From positions 10,840,085 through 10,904,084 of the forward strand of contig NC_053116.1 in assembly GCF_010015445.1 (NCBI RefSeq): a stretch of DNA of 64,000 nt. The letters are read 5' to 3'. Of this stretch, positions 1 through 11,539 are shown piece by piece. Source of the stretch: Perca fluviatilis. Its lineage: Eukaryota; Chordata; Actinopteri; Perciformes; Percidae. The translations under genes were made by a program, and so were the position numbers. Numbering within the stretch: the stretch's first letter is position 1; each line of letters opens with the position of its first letter. The notes below the pieces were generated by a model. That model was not told the origin of the DNA and did not search any database. It saw only the letters and a program-made list of their open reading frames with translations.

Positions 1-482
1 TAAGGATGATAGTGCGTTGCTCTCTGGCCACTACTGGGGAAAGAGCAAGGAAGTGGCAGTAAATCGCTGGCATGGAGAGCCATGACGCAGACACGCAGCT
101 ACAATGCACCGAGAGGGTGGGGCAAGGATAGGTAGTGGCCAGTTCACTGACTTGTTGCCAAGTGCTTCAACAAAGTCCAAAACTGCCCAACCGTTTCTGA
201 TATCCTTTTTCTTTTCCCCCTGCTGTTTTTACTCTTTGCATGCAAGTGAAAGGACCACTAAAGATTCATTGTCTTGCTTCAAACCCCTCTGTCACTCCAG
301 AACAAACACCCACACACAGTCTGCTGACAACTCCCACAAATACTACTTGTCTCAAAAAATGACTAAAGCAAAATCAGAGAAGCCTAATCACAGCCTCTAA
401 ACATCTGATGCAATTTACTTTGATTTTCACAATAAGAGGAAGGACAGCATCATGCGGCCCTTACAAGTCCTCACAGGGTAGA
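1..482. other. no gene seen
   Basis: The longest frame here has no recognisable domain and is mostly low-complexity; I see no exon or named repeat. Confidence 0.5.
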
Positions 483-1885
483 CCAGGGTGTCCCCTTTAT
501 AAACGTGGCGCACAAAACGGGGCTGAAAATGTGCATACGCCACTTCCCACGCAAAGGTAGTTATTTTATTTAAAAAAAAAAAAACGACGGGAGAATGTGC
601 GGTCGCATGCGTACGCACACGGCGATGCAGATGGTGAGGTGGTGAACTGAAGTCAGTCTGCAGAAAGTAAATGTGGGAAAAAACGATTACTCGTAATATT
701 TTCATGTATTGATGACTCGTGCACATTTTTTCACTCCATATCATCCACATTATCATGAAGATTAAATCCAGCAGTGTTATTTGTTACTGAGTGATAATTG
801 TTCCATAAACACCTTGTAAAATCCAACTCAAATCTTAAATAAAAATTTTCTTAATATTTAATCAGCGCTGTCTCACCGTCACAGAGTCCAACTTTGAGTC
901 CATGAGAAGCGCTATATAAATTCAATTTATTATTATTATGGAGCGCAGGAGGGGGAGATCGCCTGACTGCATGGAATACAGGATAGCATCAAATACCCTA
1001 GCATTAGATAATGGCAGAACACAGTGTAAATAATTACACATCTGTCTTTAAAACTGTGCATATATCATCAAATGTCAAAGTCTGAAAATACAGTGTTAAG
1101 CTCTCGTGCAATCGTTAACCTTAATGTTCGTGACCAAACCTGCATGAAGAAAAGTGGTTTGCCTATTAGACTTTCGTCTTCAAATAGTATCTTAGGGTGG
1201 GGGGGGAATACCACTAGTTGATGCTGTGATTTTGGCAAGGTGTTAACAATCACTTTAATTGTCCTCGCCACTCTGGGGGCACCCGGGTGTTTCCTGAGGG
1301 AAATGGCAGTGTTTTATATAAATATTATAATCTTCAACTTTATCACTAAGGCTTGTTTGGATACAATATATAGTTCTGTTAAATCTTATCATATAGGTCT
1401 GTTACATTGAAGCTGTCCCTGAGTGACGTAGCCTAATGCCTGCTGTTTTGGACGGTATTATTAATACATGTAGTTATAGATCAGGTTTCCCTACACTATG
1501 CGAGAACAGGCCCGAAATTATAATTCAATTTGCAGCAATTCACCAGCGAAGTTTTTTTGCATTTTTCCCACCAGTCGTCAAGATTCGGCGTAACGAAAGA
1601 ACAACTGCCAGGGTCATTAACATACTGATCAGCATTGACGAGGTCCTTTGCATTGACCATTCATGGTTAAAAATGGGCGTGTACAGGGCAGGATAAGAGG
1701 CTGATTTACGTACGCAAACTTGTGGGTAATCGGTGATTTATAAAGGGAACATTGCTTACAGATGTGCGTACACGGTTTTATAAATCAGACTTTTTTTGGG
1801 GGGGGCGTACGCCATTTTTGGCTTTTGGGTGTACGTACACTTTTAGTAAGGATCCTACGCACAGTTTTATAAATGAGAGCCCTGG
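483..1885. mobile_element. decayed terminal-inverted-repeat DNA transposon
   Basis: The left end CCAGGGTGTCCCCTTTATAA and the inverted right end CCAGGGCTCTCATTTATAA pair, and GTACGCA/TGCGTAC motifs recur inside both ends. No intact transposase is visible. An internal GCGCTATATAAATT with an ATT run (about 910-940) resembles the 3' tail of a fish LINE or SINE. The family, perhaps PIF-Harbinger, is a guess from the end motifs. Confidence 0.5.
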
Positions 1886-3017
1886 CCAAGCTTTTATTTT
1901 TGCGTAGGGGCTGTTTATGTGTTAAAGGTTGTGTGCTATATATGTGTGTTTGCACTGTAGGCACAGTGAGGGCTCTGATCAGCGGACCTGTCTGTCCGTA
2001 GGTGTCTGGTTTCTTCATCTGGCTTGCTCAACCCTACCCTGTCAGTTTTCTTTTTCGGGTTGTTTGTTGCTTGTGTGCCACTGGACCTGTTGTGTAATGC
2101 TTATACAAGATTTAAAGGGACAGGAGGTCTTTAGTGAGCATTCAACGACAGAATCAGAATGGAACTGTGAAGCACCCTAGGGAAGCCCATAGTTTCACAG
2201 CGGTCCTTATTTCCAGAGAAATAGGAATATAATACCAACAGTAAAGTGCTGAGTGAGTAAACTGCAATGTAACATGCATTTTAAGCAAGTTGTTAGCTTT
2301 CAGTTGTACTTTTAAACACATCTACAAAATACTATCAAGTTAAAATATAGCTTATTGTGAAAAAAATACAGATAACATAAATCAGCTGTCTGCAGGGAAG
2401 CTGGAATAGTGTACTTTTGTATCTGACTGGGTGTCATGAGTATGACTTGTGTTAATATATAGCCACAGACTGCTGGACTAACCGTGATGTTAACTCATTG
2501 ATAAGGAGGGACCCCCATATTGGTGAGGTGACTGGGAAAGTACCAGCTTCAGCACAGACGCTAAGAATCATCTTCTTTACGACCATCTTCATAAAGGAAA
2601 AATAAATAGGCAGCGATTGTATACAGTATGTTATACCATCAGCACATTTGGAGGAGAGAAAGACGCTGACTGTAGAGGCTGCAGCTGCAATGCAGACCAT
2701 GGGCAGCCAAACACACTATTGCATCATCTAAATGTGGCATTTTTGCATGTTGGAATTTGAGCCAGGAGAGCGAGAAGACCTCTTTTGTCTAGGGATTTAA
2801 ATCCTTCCTCACCACAGGTATCAGAGAGTGTCAGTCAAGCACACTATGCAAAAGATGCTCTCTTTAAGTTAAGAGTGATCAGGAAGTCCTAGGTAAGGCT
2901 TTATTTTAGGAGCTCCATAGTTTCCCATAATCTCATTGAAAGGAGATATGTCACTGTCAATTTGTAGGAAGGGACTATGTCATTTAGTATAAACTCTTTA
3001 AAAAATTTAAACAGTAG
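1886..3017. other. intergenic, nothing recognised
   Basis: No exon with paired splice sites and no repeat I can name. An 82-codon minus-strand frame (2452-2700) has no recognisable motif. Confidence 0.4.
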
Positions 3018-3467
3018 CTATGTTTCCATCCACACGTTTTTATCCGAATTAAGTGATATCGAATGAAAAATGCCTTATGGAAACAGTAAAATCCGATTGA
3101 ATTTCATGAATATCGACTCAAAGAAAATACGTTCGGTCTCATCGGATTTTCTCTTGATCGATATACGGCTTATGCGATAAACGCTGATGGAAATGTTATT
3201 TGCCGAATAAATAATGAATTGCGATAAAGTTTTAGGTCATTTTATGGTTGCAACCCGCAATAAAACGAAGAAGAAGAAGTTTCAGTTCATTTCCGCCCAG
3301 TATTTCCGCTCGTTGGAAACAAAAAACAGATGTAAGTGGAACGAGGGAGACAAGATACTTTTTAATTGAATTTAACGAAAAATATAACGGCTATTTTAGA
3401 TAGCAAAAATCTAAGAAATGCCATCATTTATCAGGGGCGCTACGGGAAATTACCAACAGTTACGACA

Positions 3468-4705
3468 GGGACATTAAACGCTTAACGTGAAAAGCTTAAC
3501 GTGGTTTAATGTATCTAAACAACGATCTATCATCACCAGATTTATCATGGTCATATCTTGTCATGAACACTTAAGCCTGTCAAAAAACTAAATCGAAATC
3601 CAACGATTATAGAAGTTATCTCCGTTAATGTTTTCTTTCATCAATGGCCCTATGACGCGGGAAAAGCTTAACGTGGTTTAATGTACCTAAACAATGATCA
3701 ATGATTACCAAATTTCCTCTCTCATATTACCCCTCATAACGGAAAACTGTCAAAAATCGAACCCAAAATCCTATTATTATGGACGTTATCTGACATAAAG
3801 CGTTTCTGCTTCATTAGAGCCTGCGGAAAAGCTTAACGTGGTTTAATGTACCTAAACAATGATCAATCATCACCAAATTTCTCTCTCATATTACCCCTCA
3901 TAACCACGGAAAACTGTCAAAAAATCGAACCCAAAATCCTATTATTATGGACGTTATCTGACATAAAGCGTTTCTGCTTCATTAGAGCCTATGGAAAAGC
4001 TTAACGTGGTTGAATGTACCTAAACAATGATCAATCATCACCAAATTTCTCTCTCATATTACCCCTCATAACCACGGAAAACTGTCAAAAAATCGAACCC
4101 AAAATCCTATTATTATGGACGTTATCTGACATAAAGCGTTTCTGCTTCATTAGAGCCTATGGAAAAAGCTTAACGTGGTTGAATGTACCTAAACAATGAT
4201 CAATCATCACCAAATTTCTCTCTCATATTACCCCTCATAACCACGGAAAACTGTCAAAAAATCGAACTCAAAATCCTATTATTATGGACGTTATCTGACA
4301 AAGCGTTTCTGCTTCACAGCAGGGCAGCGGAGCGGCTGTGGGTTGACTCTCCACGGTTCTCATTGGCGTTATAAGTCCTAATGTGAAAAAGCTTAACGTG
4401 GTTTAATGTATCTAAAGAACGTTCAATCATCACCAAAAATCCTCTCCTATATTGCTCATCATAACCACTTAAAACGGTCAAATCTAACCCAATGTAAAAG
4501 AAGGACGCGTTATCTGACACTATGATGAAGAAAACATTAACGTGAGATAACCGCTCTATAATCGTTGGATTTCGATTTAGTTTTTTTGACAGGCTTAAGT
4601 GTTCATGTCAAGATATGACCATGATACATCTGGTGATGATTGATCGTTGTTTAGATACATTCAACCACGTTAAGCTTTTTCACGTTAAGCGTTTTAGAAT
4701 GTCCC
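3468..4705. mobile_element. hAT-like non-autonomous element with long inverted repeats, nested
   Basis: The ends GGGACATT and AATGTCCC are flanked by a perfect 8-bp target duplication TTACGACA (3460-3467 and 4706-4713). An 8-bp duplication is the signature of hAT insertion. Terminal inverted repeats run about 170 bp (3468 to about 3640, and about 4533 to 4705) and include GCTTAACGTGG motifs. The centre is a tandem array. No transposase frame; two frames of about 60 codons here are translations of the repeat unit. Confidence 0.8.
3664..4388 (+). repeat. tandem array of about 168-bp units
   Basis: AAGCTTAACGTGG recurs at 3492, 3664, 3829, 3997, 4166 and 4389, so spacing is 172, 165, 168, 169 and 223 bp. 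The units from 3829 to 4166 are nearly identical. Each contains CTCTCATATTACCCCTCATA and a GACGTTATCTGACATAAAGC stretch. The first 50 bases of each unit resemble the element's own terminal repeat. Confidence 0.8.
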
Positions 4706-5394
4706 TTACGACAAGCCGCGGGACGTCCTGCGGAGTAAATGGAAGGCGCTCAAACAGCGACACACTGCTCAAAAAAGAGAGTTGTCTCGCATATTAACAA
4801 CAACAACTACTACTTTTGTCTAGCAAAACATTGTTCGCAAAAGTTCGCTTGAATGTTGTGCGATTCAGTGCAAAAGTGAATGGAAACACCTTAAAATGTC
4901 TCAAATCAATTCGATATACCAATTTAATCGCAAAACAGCATGTGACATCATTACGCACAGGTTTTTATTCGCTTTAAAGCTGTTGGATGGAAACACACTT
5001 TCACCAGCTTTATTCGCATGAGTTTTTTTACCGAACTTCAGATAATTCGATTGACAAGTGGATGGAAACTTAGGTAGTGTCTATCAGTACACTTTGAATC
5101 AATTAACTCTGATTAGTTGCTGGTGCAGCCTAGAAACTGACAGTGCACAGCAGGTCACATGCAAACTTATGGCAACTTAGAATTATTGTCATTGTTGAGT
5201 ATTCTGTCGATTATTTTCTCAATTAATCGATTAGTTGTTTGGTCTATAAAATGTCAGATAATGGAGAAAAATGTTGATCAGTATTTCTAAAAGTTCAAGA
5301 TGACGCCCTCAAATGTTTTGTTCTGTCCACAATTCAAAGATATATAGTTTACTGTCATAGAGTATTGAAGACACTAGAAAATATTCACATTTAA

Positions 5395-5605
5395 CCCTTG
5401 TGTTGTCTTCCCGTCAACCTTGAAAAAAAAAAAACGGCGACGTTTTTGACGCCTTTTTTTCACAGTTTGTTTTTGCTTTTTCCAACATTTTAAATAGTTA
5501 CATTTTTCTTCTACACATTTTCAGCGCTTATTTCTACGTCCCATATTTTCTGATATAAAACAAAAATTGAAAACGGGTAAATTTGACCCAAAGTCAACAC
5601 AAGGG
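5395..5605. mobile_element. TTAA-target MITE, CCCTTGTGTTG family, copy 1
   Basis: Ends CCCTTGTGTTG and its inverse are bounded by TTAA on both sides (5391-5394 and 5606-5609), the target duplication of piggyBac-type elements. It is 211 bp and non-coding. The same family occurs in reverse orientation at 18332-18531. Confidence 0.75.
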
Positions 5606-5720
5606 TTAAGAAGCTGGAATCCAGGAAGTTTTACCTTTTAAAAACAAAAATATAAAAAATAAAATCACTCAAACCAAGTAAAAAATCTGAACGGTTCGGT
5701 TCGCTAGTCATGGTTCGGGG

Positions 5721-5767
<47 letters not shown>

Positions 5768-7423
5768 CGGTTCATTTTAGCCTCACAGATTTTTGTCCAA
5801 AAGTGCAGAAAAAAAAACTTGAAATGAAGTCATCAGGGAAAAAAAGCCTCGCGCTGCAGTGAAACCACCGTTTGAGGTACAGAGTGCAGCTGCCAGTCAG
5901 CCTTGGTCTGCCATGTCGGAGCATTACGTATTTAGTGCTACAATGACAAAAAAGTAGTGGGAAAGTGGCGGATAAAGCGGCACCTGTGTGCAAGCTCTGT
6001 ACACGTGGCTTATGCTAGTGGCATTTACAGAGACACCACAACAGTGTGCTGTTGACAGCGCAAGGAGGAAACAGAGCAAGACAGAGCAACTCCTTCTCCC
6101 CGCAGCATTAAAACAGCCTCTCCATGCAGATTCAGACAGGGCAATCCAATCCATAACTTAAGCATTTTCATGTTACTTGAGGTGCGCTATAATATCCCCT
6201 CTCACCGACATTTCAGCAACACAGTTAATCCCGAAAATGTATTTTCTTGGAGAGGAACATGAAAATAGAATGAACAGAGCAGTGTTGTTTTGGTGTGTTT
6301 GGGTTATGTTACACTTATTGTGTTGTTTTTAATAACACAGTGGCACTTCTCCTTTTGATTAAAATCCACTGAAAGCTAACAAAATCCAGCCATGCAAGCT
6401 GCATTTTTGTTTGCACTAATTAGAAAATCTATTCTTTTGATAAAGACTTCACAATGAGGAAGTGCTTATGTTCTCAGCCAGAATTTCCTCTGTACAAAAA
6501 AACTAACCAAACTGAACTGAAAACTGTGACGGCCAAACTGTGATATTCATGGTTCGGTAACCGTGAATTTTGTGAACTGTTTCTAACCCTAATATGGAGA
6601 ATAAAATGTCATCAAATAAACATGTTTACTTTGGTTTAAATGGATCTCTGTCAATTTTCTTTCTAGTAATTAATATTTTAGCAGGTCTTTTATGGAACAT
6701 CATCATCTGGAAATCAACACCTGCTTATAAACATAACACAACAAACTAAACTGAAATAATGTCTTAGACTATTGTCTCATTAGTACACATTTTATAGCTC
6801 TTTTAAAAAGGAAACTACGAAGGAAATTATAAGAAAAATAGAAAATGCATTTCCTGCAGAAAATGCAGGTGAATGCTCAAAGATAAAATCAACTGCAAAG
6901 CATTGCTGAAAATGCAGAAATGTCAAATTAATTGCCTGAAAAATGCCCAAATGCATTGCACTGCAGTGCTGAAAAACATGGAAGTTGAAATGTAAAAGTG
7001 GCAGAGATAGAACCTGAACTGCATTATCTAAAAAGGAGCGAAGAGTTTTAATACACACAAATAGAAAAGCTGGACGCTAAACTGTAATACTGTCAAACTG
7101 CTTAAATGAAGTCTAGCTGAAAGTATGCAAAAGTTCAAATTGGAGTAGATTGAAGAGGATTTGAAGATTTCTCCTATTCACTTATATTACAAAAAAGAAA
7201 TGAAAACAGCTTAATATTCATATATACATAAATCAATAAACAAAGGTAGAAAAAAACTTTTTAAAGTAACCATTAACCATTTTCCATCTGAATTGTTTCT
7301 GTACCTAAAAGAAAGTTTGCAGAGATAGTAGAACTTCAAAATGGAGAGAGAGACAACAAATAGAGACAGAACGAGGGATAGACAGACACAGAGAGAGGTG
7401 CACGCACACTGAGAGAGGTGCAC

Positions 7424-7474
<51 letters not shown>

Positions 7475-8761
7475 CTACAATAGCACCTTGATCTTCAGCA
7501 CAATTTCTCCCAGACCTAGGCCTTGATAGTGACTCTATCCAAGACAAAAATTAGCCATATCTACCTCTGAAGTTGAAGGTAACTTCGACAAAGTTGTGAA
7601 CGAGAGAGAGAAAAGGCATGAAGGGCTTTTTGGAAAGAATCAACCAAAAACCAAAAGCCAGCCTCTCGTCCATGAGTATGCCTCCTCCTGCGTGGTGATA
7701 CGGTGTAATTCGGTAGAAAGACAATAGTTCCTACATGAAACTGCTCACAACCAGGCCTGTGGATTACATTGAGTGATTTCTGGAAAGAGACACTGATATT
7801 GAGTTTTTCAAATGTATTCTTTTGGCACTTCGAGCACCACAAGCAGAGTGCCATCTAGTTCCATTATATGGGAGAGAAGGCAGGCATCTCTACAGCCGAA
7901 ATCTCCAACACTGGGCAACTTACACCAAAACTATCTGGATTGAAAAATAGCACTACAGGTAAAAGGAAAAAATATATATCTTTGAATATGGGGTGAACCG
8001 TCCCTTTAACAATTAAAAAAGTAGAGAGATAGCAAAACTAGCTTAAAAGCAATGCAGCAATCAGAAACGGGCAAGAACTGACGGAGGTCTAATCAGCCAG
8101 TCACAATCTGCTGTGTGTCTCTGTATCTGGGGAAAGTGCTGTGTCATTGTTGAGTAGAACTGGTCACAACCCACAGAGATAATCCCTGAAATATTGAACT
8201 GCTAAGAGGTTGTACAATTTAATAGTTTGAATAATTTAAATTGAAGACCATTTATATGTATTTATTACACACACATACATATAGATTTTATTATTCACAA
8301 TTTATGCACTTTATATTATTTTCTTAATTGTTATTTTTTTATTTTAGAAATTAAATTTTTACAAATCAGACATATAAGGATTTTGAAACTGATTTTGAAG
8401 CTGTGTTCAACCTGGCTTGTTGTTTGTAAAATGTGTTCGACAATAAAGAGGGAAAAAAACACTGAAAGGGACTACTTGACAAAAAAAAAAAACCTTGCAT
8501 CTTGTAAAAAGTTGTATCGCTGAAATCTCTTCTCTTTGAGCATCTCAAGACTTGGCTGAAGATGTACACATGTAATGTGGGCGGATAGACACATTAGTGG
8601 TTTTGCTCAAGACTTTTCTGTATCAATTGTGCATGACAAGTGAAAGTTGTGGTCAAAAACGTTGAATGCCAGTTCAAAGTCTTGTAACCCGTTGAAAGTT
8701 TAAATGAAGTCTGAAGCTGAAAGTATGCGGAAGGATTTGGCGTTTGTGAAGTGGAGTGGGT
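5606..8761. other. intergenic with simple repeats
   Basis: A (TA)n tract at 5723-5763 and a (GA)n tract at 7426-7472 (47 bp) lie in otherwise unrecognised AT-rich DNA. Short frames on both strands around 7.2-7.6 kb are translations of the GA tract. I see no gene. Confidence 0.5.
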
Positions 8762-8765
8762 TTAA

Positions 8766-9002
8766 AGGACAATTCCGGCGCAAAATGAACCTAGGGGTTA
8801 ATAACATATGTGTACCATATCAACCATAGTCAACCGTTCTGTGGGATATGTTTTCATGCTAATTGAATGTGTCTCTAGCTTGAAACAAGCTAGCACAAAC
8901 CGGTGATTAGCACATTCGATTAGCATGAAAACATGTCCCAGAGAACGGTCGACTCAGTACACGTTATTAACCCCTAGGTTCATTTTGGGCCGGAATTGTC
9001 CT
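8766..9002. mobile_element. palindromic TTAA-target MITE (AGGACAATTCCGG)
   Basis: 237 bp, bounded by TTAA at 8762-8765 and 9003-9006. The terminal inverted repeats run about 45 bp (AGGACAATTCCGGCGCAAAA at left, its inverse at right, one change in the first 20 bases). A second inverted pair lies inside around GCATGAAAACAT, so the whole element could fold into one hairpin. Confidence 0.75.
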
Positions 9003-9006
9003 TTAA

Positions 9007-10669
9007 GAGGATTGGAAGATATCTCCCATTGACTTACATTGTAAAAAAGTGTGAGAAACGCCTAATATTTTAGTAGAAACTAGAAAGGTAGAAATAGGAA
9101 TGCAGAAGTAATAGTGGGGCAAAAAACGTACGGAAGAAAAAAAAGAACAGAAGAAGAAAAAAAAGAACAATTAAGTTTCCTGTAAGACAATGTGTTACTA
9201 AGGCCTGAGGTAGGCCCACTGCATCATAAGTAGCAGGTACGGATAGCATTGGCTATATGATAAATATATGATAACCACTTCACAAACAAAACACAGTCAG
9301 TGATCTGATTCATCACTTTCACACCAGCTTTCTAAACCCACATGGGAAACAAAAAGCTTTTTTTTATCAATATATTAACAGGCTTACCCATATAAACATA
9401 GATGGTTCTAATGTATCCATGGAAAAGTGTTTCTGCAACTGCAAAGCCTTTGTATAAGAGAACAGTGCTTTTTTTTTTTTTTTAAACCAATCAGATGTTG
9501 AACTCCAGCTGCTTGCTTGCACTAAGCCAATAAAGCACTGCTGTGCAGCTTGTGGAGCCAGGGGAGCTCCTCCCACCCAATGAGAATCCAGCTTTGGCAC
9601 GATGGCCTGTGATGCAGCAGCTTTAGGAAGTCCAGTGCATGTGAACTGGAGTAAAGCCAAAGCAGAGTCACCAAGAGAGCAAGGTAAACAAGTTCTCTCT
9701 CTGTCACTCTTTTCCTCTCTCCTCCTTTTTCGCTTGCTCTCTGATCCTAAGCCATGGCATTTAGACCCCTTCTGTTGCTCCCTTTCTCCAAGAGAGACAT
9801 ATAGATAGATAGATACATACATAACAGATAGAGAGAGAAAGGGAGAGTTACAAGCTGTGTACTGGTTAAAGTAAAGAGAAGGCCAGCCCAGAAATGACTG
9901 CGTCACCATCTCTGTCTCTCCTAACTACGCAGAAACAAATGTGTCTTGGGAAGGGTTTTGGCAAATCCCAGTGGCCCTGAAGAGTGAAAACAAATCACAT
10001 GACACAAGAGCCACTAGCCACACACACCGATCTGATCTGTTGTCCGATAGCAACATACAGCTGGATCCCCACCAGTCTTTGCCTTCATACATGTTTGGCT
10101 CTCCATGCTTACTCTTTCCTTCGACTCCATCAAGAGTTAACCACAAAGTAGGCCAGCAATCAACAGTTCGAACACAGACACATATATGTACGTACGTACG
10201 TCTGTAGTGACATATAAATTGTTAGCCTCTTGACTTGAATTCAACAACGAACTTATCCTTTCGTTTTTTTTTTTTAAGGTTGCTGTAACGTCCACCTGGC
10301 TGCATCTGCGCACAATCCCATATATTGGTGTATTAAACGTCTAATACTGTTTCATAATAGGCGAGACGCCACCATGCATGATTGTATTCACACCAATGTA
10401 ATCATCCAATCATATTTCTTAAGGTGGAAAAAAAAGCGATGTTCGAACACCTTGATAATTCTCGGCAAAACATTCCTGACCGAGCTTCGCTGTGATATTA
10501 AGAACACTCCAGAATATTCTTTTGTTAACCCCCGTGTCGCACCTCTGCCCACACAAACCACACACCTTACCATGCTATCAGAACAAGACCTAGAGAAACT
10601 ATGTCAGACAACAGCATCCATGTTGAAACTCCCGATACCAGCCCACAGGACCTAGACAGCAAACAGACA

Positions 10670-10705
<36 letters not shown>

Positions 10706-11290
10706 TACATATAGTAGCGACAGGCAGAGCAGATCAAAACTACCAAGGAGGAAGAGGAGGGGAAAGACGAGGTTGTCCGAAACCATTGTGTCGACTTCAG
10801 GTGAAAAAACTCGATGACTCTGGGCTTCTGTTATCTCAGCTTCTGTTTCTCCTGACATGAAAAAGTGACGTAGCAACTAATCCAAACTCTCTCTCGGTCT
10901 CTCTCTCCGACTTGCTCTCCCTCCCTCCCTGTATCTCTCTCTCTCCTGTTCTGCCTGCCTTTCAAACACACACACTCTTTATTTTCATCTTGTTTCAACG
11001 GCAGAACTGCCATTACACTGCTACTAGAAGCAAACACACATACAGAGCAGAACCCACACAAATGCATATGTACGTGCCAATGCACGCACAGCCGTGCACA
11101 TGCGCGTATGATCACGCCATCCCTCTTTCCGAGTGTGACGCAGCACTTAATTCTCTGTGCTTTCATACAACTGTTGTGGATACACAACGCAACTTCTTGA
11201 TCAAGCTGAAACACACTTGCTAGCTGCCACACAAGGCAAGTGAGCATGAGCAGAGTCCAGTTAAAGGGAACCCTACCACCATGGCTCCCT
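9007..11290. other. intergenic; unassigned open frames
   Basis: A 180-codon minus-strand frame (9367-9909) and a plus-strand frame (9602-9808) overlap. The plus frame starts after a CCAATGAG motif and reaches a GTAAACAAG donor-like site after about 27 codons. Neither has a domain I recognise. A CA tract lies at 10668-10702. I treat these as unproven. Confidence 0.4.
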
Positions 11291-11490
11291 GTCCCCCACT
11301 CTGTGACGTTGCTGTGCCCCCATTTCCCCCATCCTCCCATATAATTGGGTCTCTCTCACTCTCCGCTGCCCTCCTCTCTGGCGCACTCCTCTCTGCTCTC
11401 GGCTAGAGACGCACCGGCTCCTGTGTCTGTGAGGCTGAGCTGACTGAGCCTCCTCGATCACCTGACAAGCCACTGCTTTTAAAGGCACAT
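11290..11490 (-). promoter_or_regulatory. promoter-like block, minus strand
   Basis: Read on the minus strand, CCTTTAAAAGCAG (TATA-like, about 11477-11487) is followed by purine-rich, GC-richer DNA (GCCGAGAGCAGAGAGGAG and similar) resembling a fish 5' untranslated exon, then several ATGs. It would drive transcription away from cd34, on the same strand. No downstream coding exon was identified, so it could serve a non-coding RNA or be spurious. Confidence 0.3.
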
Positions 11491-11539
11491 CACCAGCATG
11501 TGTATCAGTTGCATAAGCGCTCAGATTGTCTTTTGGCTC

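Larger units (their letters stand above)
3018..5073. mobile_element. TTTCCATCCAC-family DNA transposon, copy 1 (interrupted)
   Basis: It begins CTATGTTTCCATCCAC and ends with the inverse GTGGATGGAAACTTAG, a 16-bp terminal inverted repeat with one mismatch. GTAG lies directly outside both ends (3014-3017 and 5074-5077). Removing the inner insertion (3468-4705 plus one target copy) leaves about 810 bp. A second copy at 43975-45339 shares both ends and much of the interior, so the family assignment is direct. No intact protein remains. Confidence 0.75.

Noticed and set aside
4014..4374. Two plus-strand frames with near-identical peptides (MYLNNDQSS...)
   Set aside because: They are translations of consecutive 168-bp tandem units in a non-coding element; the repeat explains the similarity.
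3664..4388. Tandem array considered as a CRISPR-like structure
   Set aside because: Whole units are repeated with no unique spacers, in a vertebrate genome and inside a transposon with a target duplication.
9367..9909. 180-codon minus-strand open frame, the longest in the window
   Set aside because: No recognisable domain, biased low-complexity patches, and overlapping frames on both strands. In 64 kb one frame of this length can occur by chance.
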